This document shows, in pieces, positions 59,263 through 64,000 of a DNA stretch of 64,000 nt. Source of the DNA: Benincasa hispida. Lineage: Eukaryota > Streptophyta > Magnoliopsida > Cucurbitales > Cucurbitaceae. The translations under genes were made by a program, and so were the position numbers. The DNA lies in contig NC_052359.1 of the NCBI RefSeq assembly GCF_009727055.1, positions 23,284,501 to 23,348,500 of the forward strand, read 5' to 3'. Each line of letters opens with the position of its first letter. Position 1 is the first letter of the stretch. A model generated the notes under the pieces. The model worked only from the letters and a program-made list of their open reading frames with translations, had not been told where the DNA came from and made no database searches.

Positions 59263-60302
59263 GTGAAGTATGGTTTTGAAGATATGGTTACTTTTGCATT
59301 ACGGGTTACTGAAAAGGTGGATCCCCATGAGCCATCCACCTATAGAGAAGCTGTATCATGTGGTGAGTCTACTCAATGGCTTACTGCTATGGGGGATGAG
59401 ATTGAATGTTTTGACAAAAATCGGACTTGGGAATTAGTTAAACGGCCTAAGGAGAGAAAAATTGTCGCTTATAAATGGGTCTTCAAGAAAAATAAGGGAA
59501 TATCACCTTCAGAGGGTATTAAATATAAAGCTGGATTTGTTGTTAGAGGGTTCACAAAAAGGAAGGAGTTGATTATAATGAGATCTTCTCACCAGTAATC
59601 AGACATACTTCTATCAGAGTGTTACTAGCTATAGTAGCACATCAGAATTTGGAACTTGAACAACTAGATGTGAAGACTACTTTCTTACATGGAGAGTTGG
59701 AGGAAGAGATTTATATGACCCAACCAGATGGGTTCCAGTGTCCAAGTAAAGAAGATTATGTTTGCAAGTTGAAGAAATCTTTGTATGGGTTAAAGCAGTC
59801 TCCAAGGTAGTGGTACAAACGATTCGACAGCTATATGATTAGACTTGGCTATAACAAGAGTCTGTATGATTGTTGTGTATATCACAACAAAGCTGATGAT
59901 GGTTCGATGATTTATCTACTTTTATATGTAGATGATATGCTCATAGCTGCAAATTTCAAGTCTGACATTCTAAAATTGAAGAATCTTCTCAGTGCTGAGT
60001 TTGATATGAAGGATTTGGGTGCTGCTCAAAAAATTCTGGGTATGGACATTTATAGGGACAGAGATAAGAATAAGCTCTTCTTGTCGCAGAAAGAATATAT
60101 TCAGAAAATATTGTCCAGGTTTGGTATGTCATCAGCTAAGCCTATAGATACTCCTAGTTTTATAAATGCTCGTTTATCATCTGTGCTTTCACCACAGTTT
60201 GAAGCTGAGAAGGAGTACATGTCTCGAGTTCCTTATGATAGTGCAGTTGGAAATTTGAAGTATTCTTGGTCTATACTAGGCCTGATCTTGCCCATGCTGT
60301 TA
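59263..60302 (+). pseudogene. G1 reverse transcriptase, disrupted by E3
   Basis: Starts with EAVSCGESTQWLTAMGDEI and WVFKKN. LEQLDVKTTFLHGELEEEIYM and YGLKQSPR follow, with a stop replacing W at 59808. LLLYVDDMLIAA (YVDD at 59925-59936) is intact, then MKDLGAAQKILGMDI. At 60302, within the RPDLAHAV region, the frame is cut by E3 and resumes at 61820 with FVGQLGNEHWQAVKR. A frameshift lies near 59570. Confidence 0.88.
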
Positions 60303-61819
60303 ATTTTGATTCCTTTGCGGTGACAAATACAAATAAGTGGTTGATGTGTTATTTTAAGTATAGATCCTATGTGGTAGAATTAAGTAAAAAGTTGATGACA
60401 GAGAAAGTTACAATGAGTATGTGGGGAACGGATTGAGAAGGGATTTAGCTAACACTTCCTAAGATTGCGTTCAAGTTATGCGATCATGCTACACACACAA
60501 AACAACATGTCATCTCTTCAATGCAAATGCCATAGTTCCTAATTCTAGGACTCATGCGATGTATACGATAATGTCGATAGGACTTATGTCTAAGCCTCTA
60601 TTCTTTTCGATGCGATGATGAATGATACACACATACACAAGATGACCGCATACTATCATATCCTATTGCGATGCATAATAGCAAATAGAACTTATCTCTA
60701 AGTTTCTATCTCTTACTTATGTTGTTCTAATCTGACTCTCTCAAGCCTAGATTCTAACCTGACTCTCTCAAGTCTAGGTTTTTTCTTTAGACTACCCTCT
60801 CAAGTATCTCTAAAGGGTGAAAGACGCATATATAAGACAAGATGATCGCATAAAGTGAAGATCTTAGGTCATGCTAGCTAAGTGCTTCAACCCATTCGAA
60901 AATTTATCTACTCATGCGAAATGTGAAGAGACTTAACAGATGTTGAGATGCAAATTCCATTTTATAAATAAATTCAAAATACAAAACAACAATGGAAAGT
61001 AGGGATAAGAAGCCCGGTAGCAATGTCTTGCTTCCTGAGGCTTTTACACTGTCTTTTTACTCTACTCTGTTTAGAAGAATATCTTTGCTTTCGCAAGTGT
61101 TGTCCCTCTCTCCATTTTCAGCGCCTCCCAGTAGTCTTTCAAGCTATCCAAGAGTGGTCTCTCGACGTCTTCTTCTCTTCCCTCGCCTTCGCCTCTAAGT
61201 ATATGAACAACTACAGACTAACGAATAACTACTTGTATATTCTATCTTCTATGTATATGGCGAACTGTGTAGAATTCGAACTCCTTTAACAATGGTGGCC
61301 TTCGGTATTTATAGAGCTCAAGGTGAAGAAGCTTTTCTCTCAAATGATTGCAATGATGGGCGGTCATTCATTCTTCTGTCTGATGCGCTGATTAATGGCC
61401 ACTGAAAAGTTGAATGTATTTGCTACAGTGTGTCGTTAACGGCTTGTCAACTAAATTCGGATTCGACTATCATCAACTTTCTATCCCATCATGATTTATT
61501 ATACTTTCACCTTGATGCGCCATCTTTATGTGACCACCTTCTTGAGCAAATCTTCACGAGCGCATACGATCACATGGCTTTGTGGTTGCAATATTTTAAT
61601 GTGCATGGTTGCCGAATTCCTTGGATTGCCTTTTGCTTTGCGCCAACACATTTTCCTACAAAAAATAAATAAATTAGCTACTTTTATGCGATAGGCGCAT
61701 GTGATCACAATATTCTATGTCTAACGCTTTTGGACATGATTTTGTATATTTTTATCATCGCATACCCACATTGTTTTATATCTTTATACTGTAAGAACGT
61801 GCATTTCTGCTCGTTATCA
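60303..61819 (-). mobile_element. E3: family E LTR inserted in G1
   Basis: On the minus strand it starts TGATAACGAGC with a near-perfect hairpin. TGTTA flanks it at 60298-60302 and 61820-61824. A minus-strand TATA box lies at about 61305-61314. Blocks such as 'gaatcttgggtttgagag'-type sequence and dense 'gcgat/tgcg' agree with E2. The terminal ~300 bases on its far side, including the 'ctgtgttcgacc' block, are absent or diverged, and the left end is not TG...CA. The solo-LTR call is firm, the exact left end less so. Confidence 0.72.
61305..61314 (-). promoter_or_regulatory. TATA box of E3
   Basis: CTATAAATACC on the minus strand, same relative context as in E1 and E2. Confidence 0.5.
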
Positions 61820-61824
61820 TGTTA

Positions 61825-62300
61825 TCATCAAGTTCGTGGGTCAACTTGGGAATGAGCATTGGCAAGCCGTAAAAAGGATTTTTCGTTACCTTAAAGGTAT
61901 GTCTGATGTTGGTCTCATTTATGGGAATTGCACAAAGTGTTTGGTGACCAGTTATTCTGATTCTGACTATGTTGGAGATGTTAACAGTAGAAGGTCTATG
62001 ACTGGCTATGTGTTCACTCTGGGTGGTTCTGTTGTTAGTTGGAAGGCAACCTTACAGCCTACAGTTACTTTGTCTACTACTGAAGCAGAGTACATGACCT
62101 TGACAGAAGCTGTTAAAGAGGGAATATGGCTGGGGGGGTTAGTTGGTGATCTTTGTTTGCATCATGACCAAGCTATTGTATATTGTGATAGTTTGAGTGC
62201 AATATGCATAGCCAAGGATTAAGTTCATCATGAGAGAACTAAGCATATAGATGTAAGATATCACTTCTTAAGAGGTGAGCAGAGAGTTAAAGTGATGAAA
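61825..62300 (+). pseudogene. G1 RNase H
   Basis: EHWQAVKRIFRYLKG, SYSDSDYVGDVNSRRSMTG, SWKATLQPTVTLSTTEAEYM and AVKEGIWLGGL give a complete Copia RNase H arrangement. The frame reaches a stop at 62220 after AICIAKD. The tail (HHERTKHIDVRYHFLR, 62226-62273) follows after that single stop. Little else is broken. Confidence 0.85.
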
Positions 62301-62402
62301 ATTGTGGCACACTTTGAGGCATGAGGGAGAAGTCTGGGTACATCTGGCAATACTGATTTATGTTACATTTGGTATATCTGTTATTTGGGAGAGAATTCAA
62401 GT

Positions 62403-62414
62403 CAAGGTGGAGAT
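62403..62414 (+). other. G polypurine tract
   Basis: CAAGGTGGAGAT directly before the LTR. Confidence 0.7.
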
Positions 62415-62416
62415 TT

Positions 62417-62661
62417 TTTGGGATGCCTTGAATTTATTTACAATTATGACCCTAGGGTTTAGAGTAGTGCGCTATATAAACTTCTAACTCTAAAGGCGCT
62501 GTTTGATGTAATTTTCTGAAAACATTCTCCTTCATAATACTATTCTCCCTTTGCCCGTGGACATAGCTAACACATCATTAGTGAACCACGTTTATCTGTG
62601 TGTCGATCTTCTCTATCTCTACATTCCATTTTGTGTTCTTTTATTTTTGATTTCGTAAGAA
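62417..62661 (+). repeat. LTR shared by G1 and G2
   Basis: About 245 bases from TTTGGGATGCC (ancestral TGTTGGGATGCC, as the scrap at 57462 shows) to just before the primer site. Contains TATA motif CTATATAAA at about 62473. It serves as 3' LTR of G1 and 5' LTR of G2. Confidence 0.7.
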
Positions 62662-62663
62662 AC

Positions 62664-62676
62664 TGGTATCAGAGCC
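62664..62676 (+). other. G2 primer-binding site
   Basis: TGGTATCAGAGCC is a perfect match to the initiator-Met primer site. Confidence 0.9.
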
Positions 62677-62721
62677 TTGTTAGGGTTTCTTCGAAATTTC
62701 GCATATGTTTAACAATTGAAG

Positions 62722-63489
62722 ATGTCTGGATTGAACGTAAAGATCAACAAATTTACCGGGAGGAATAGTTTTAGTTTATGGCAGATCAAGATGCGATCTT
62801 TGTAAAAGCAGCAGGGGCTATGGGTGTCGTTAACGGGTAAGTCAAAGAAGGCTGCCGTGGATGTTGAAGAATGGTAGACTCTTGAGGAGAAGGCTCATTC
62901 GACGATCATGCTATGTTTGGCTGTTGACATCATTATCGAGGTCACAGATGAAGAAACAGACGCTGGTCTTTGATTGAAGTTGGAAAGTCTTTACATGATG
63001 AAATCTTTAACCAAGAAGTTGTTTCTGAAGAAACATCTGTATCATCTACGTAGACAGGAAGGTACATCTCTACGAGACCATCTTGATCAATTAGATAAAA
63101 TTTTATTAGATCTGCATGACATAGAGGTTAAGGTTGATGCCCTAATTTTGTTGACATCTTTGCCCCTATCGTATGAGACTTTCGTTGACTCGTATATTGA
63201 AGGGAAAGAAAATCTGACATTAGCAGGTACAAAGTCCACGTTGCTTATGAGAGAGGACCATCAGAATGTAGGAAGTTCAGTTACAGAAAGTCAGGCATCT
63301 AGGTTAGCTACTACAGGGAGCAATGGACATAAGAACTCTAGTAAGCAGAAGTCGAACCAGAATAAAATGTCTTCGAAGTCAAATGATTCTAGGTCAGATA
63401 ATATTTGTCACTACTGTAAAGAAAAGGGGCATTGGAAAACTGAATCTCCTAAGATAAAAAAAAAATCAGGAAAAGAAGGAAAAGAGTGA
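62722..63489 (+). pseudogene. G2 gag
   Basis: Starts MSGLNVKINKFTGRNSFSLW. One frame runs through to 63489 with three stop codons (62803, 62875 and 62971 regions). It has the UBN2-type KLESLYMMKSLTKKLFLKK block, then LTSLPLSYETFVDSY, and the zinc knuckle CHYCKEKGHWKTES at about 63407-63448, where the final Cys is Ser. Only base substitutions, no frameshift, so decay is recent. Confidence 0.87.
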
Positions 63490-64000
63490 CAAAAGGATGC
63501 ATCCGCCTTTTTTTGCACAAGTTGAGATTGATCCTGAAGAAGTCGAGATTTAATCTGAAGGAGATCTAGCTTTAGTTGTGAATGAACATTCACATTCTGA
63601 TGATGTGTGGGTTCTTGATTTTGGGGCATCTTATCATATGTGCCCAAATAGAGAGTGGTTTTTAACCTATCAGCAAATAGATGGAGGGAATGTTAGCATG
63701 GCTAATGGTGTTGTGTGCAAGATAATTGGAATCGACTCAGTCAAGATATGAACACATAATGGTGCCTTCTACACTTTAAAAGAGGTTAGGCATGTTTCAC
63801 TAATGAAGAAGAGTTTGATGTCCTTTAGTGTACTCGATAGCAAGGGTTACAGTTTTAAAGGTAAAGGTGGAGCAATGTATGTCTATAAGGGTTCTGAGGT
63901 AGTTCTGAAAGGTATAAAGGGTGGAACACTGTATTTTCTATTATGTTCCACGATAACAGGTTATGCTGTTGTTGCATCGTCGGTCGTTCACAAGGATGAT
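63490..64000 (+). pseudogene. G2 protease region, partial
   Basis: VWVLDFGASYHMCP at about 63606-63645 is the protease site with DSG changed to DFG; G1 has DYG here, so the change arose before or independently in both. Stops at 63550 and 63749. The frame then matches G1 (LMKKSLMSFSVLDSKG) up to the window end. Confidence 0.8.

Larger units (their letters stand above)
57360..62416 (+). mobile_element. G1: Copia retrotransposon, 5'-truncated, carrying E3
   Basis: Order: zinc-knuckle end of gag, protease, integrase, RT, then E3, RNase H, polypurine tract. Several frameshifts and stops make it inactive, but domains are well preserved. It lacks its 5' LTR and most of gag. Its RNase H end leads into an LTR that is followed by the gag of a second, closely related copy (G2). 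Its left edge is scrambled (57360-57500). Confidence 0.88.
62662..64000 (+). mobile_element. G2: second Copia copy, continues beyond the window
   Basis: Primer site, gag and protease follow the shared LTR. From about 63370 to the window end it aligns closely with G1 57500-58140; in one 86-base stretch compared by eye three bases differ. Confidence 0.88.

Overview
The window reads as nuclear DNA of a dicot plant. Non-coding sequence is AT-rich, plant Copia and Gypsy LTR retrotransposons are nested in one another, there is a CACTA element and several MITEs, and one stretch looks like plant mitochondrial DNA. Some repeat families resemble ones I associate with cucurbits, but that is memory-based inference and nothing here fixes the genus. 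No bacterial-type operon, rRNA, confident tRNA or CRISPR array was seen.

Only one host gene is convincing: a classical arabinogalactan protein (AGP) at 11046-11560, on +. Its secretion signal and its Pro-rich/GPI-anchor part lie in different frames, separated by a single-base slip in a C run near 11185-11188.

Layout. 1-5696: decayed Copia element (C1) split by a 2.16-kb solo Gypsy-type LTR (S1, 251-2413, duplication TTAAA). 5930-7437: short LTR element with no intact coding region. 8446-10347: two related MITEs upstream of the AGP gene. 12700-21345: an unclassified LTR-like repeat with a TATA box and a 29-bp GATC-rich tandem array, broken by a minus-strand solo LTR (E1, 13077-14873, TCGAT) and by a complete non-autonomous Athila/Tat-like element (A1, 15717-21321, CCGAT). 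22909-36007: two head-to-tail LTRs of an abundant family F. The first (F1) carries solo LTR S2 (24070-26315, TATAA). The second (F2) carries solo LTR A3 (27050-28492, ATAAG) and has a primer-binding site; its leader holds the minus-strand solo LTR F4 (31100-33084, ACTTC). 36008-37314: CACTA element (TAT). 37324-38735: 3' end of a minus-strand Copia element (C2). 38750-43280: AT-rich DNA with small inverted-repeat elements. 43820-44075: LINE reverse-transcriptase fragment. 44125-49000: rearranged F and A LTR pieces on both strands and an assembly gap (N at 48179). 49135-56440: F5 LTR carrying a putative mitochondrial insert (about 49423-51200), LTR F6 (52009-53890) and minus-strand LTR E2 (54036-56107). 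57360-64000: two tandem, closely related Copia copies (G1 and G2) sharing one short LTR, with E3 (60303-61819, TGTTA) inside the reverse-transcriptase/RNase H region of G1.

Apart from the AGP gene nothing works together as a pathway. The value of the window is the insertion chronology, readable from target-site duplications, and several unusual LTR sequence architectures: terminal hairpins, a W-box cluster beside a TATA box, palindrome arrays and LTR minisatellites. I found no convincing new multi-gene system.
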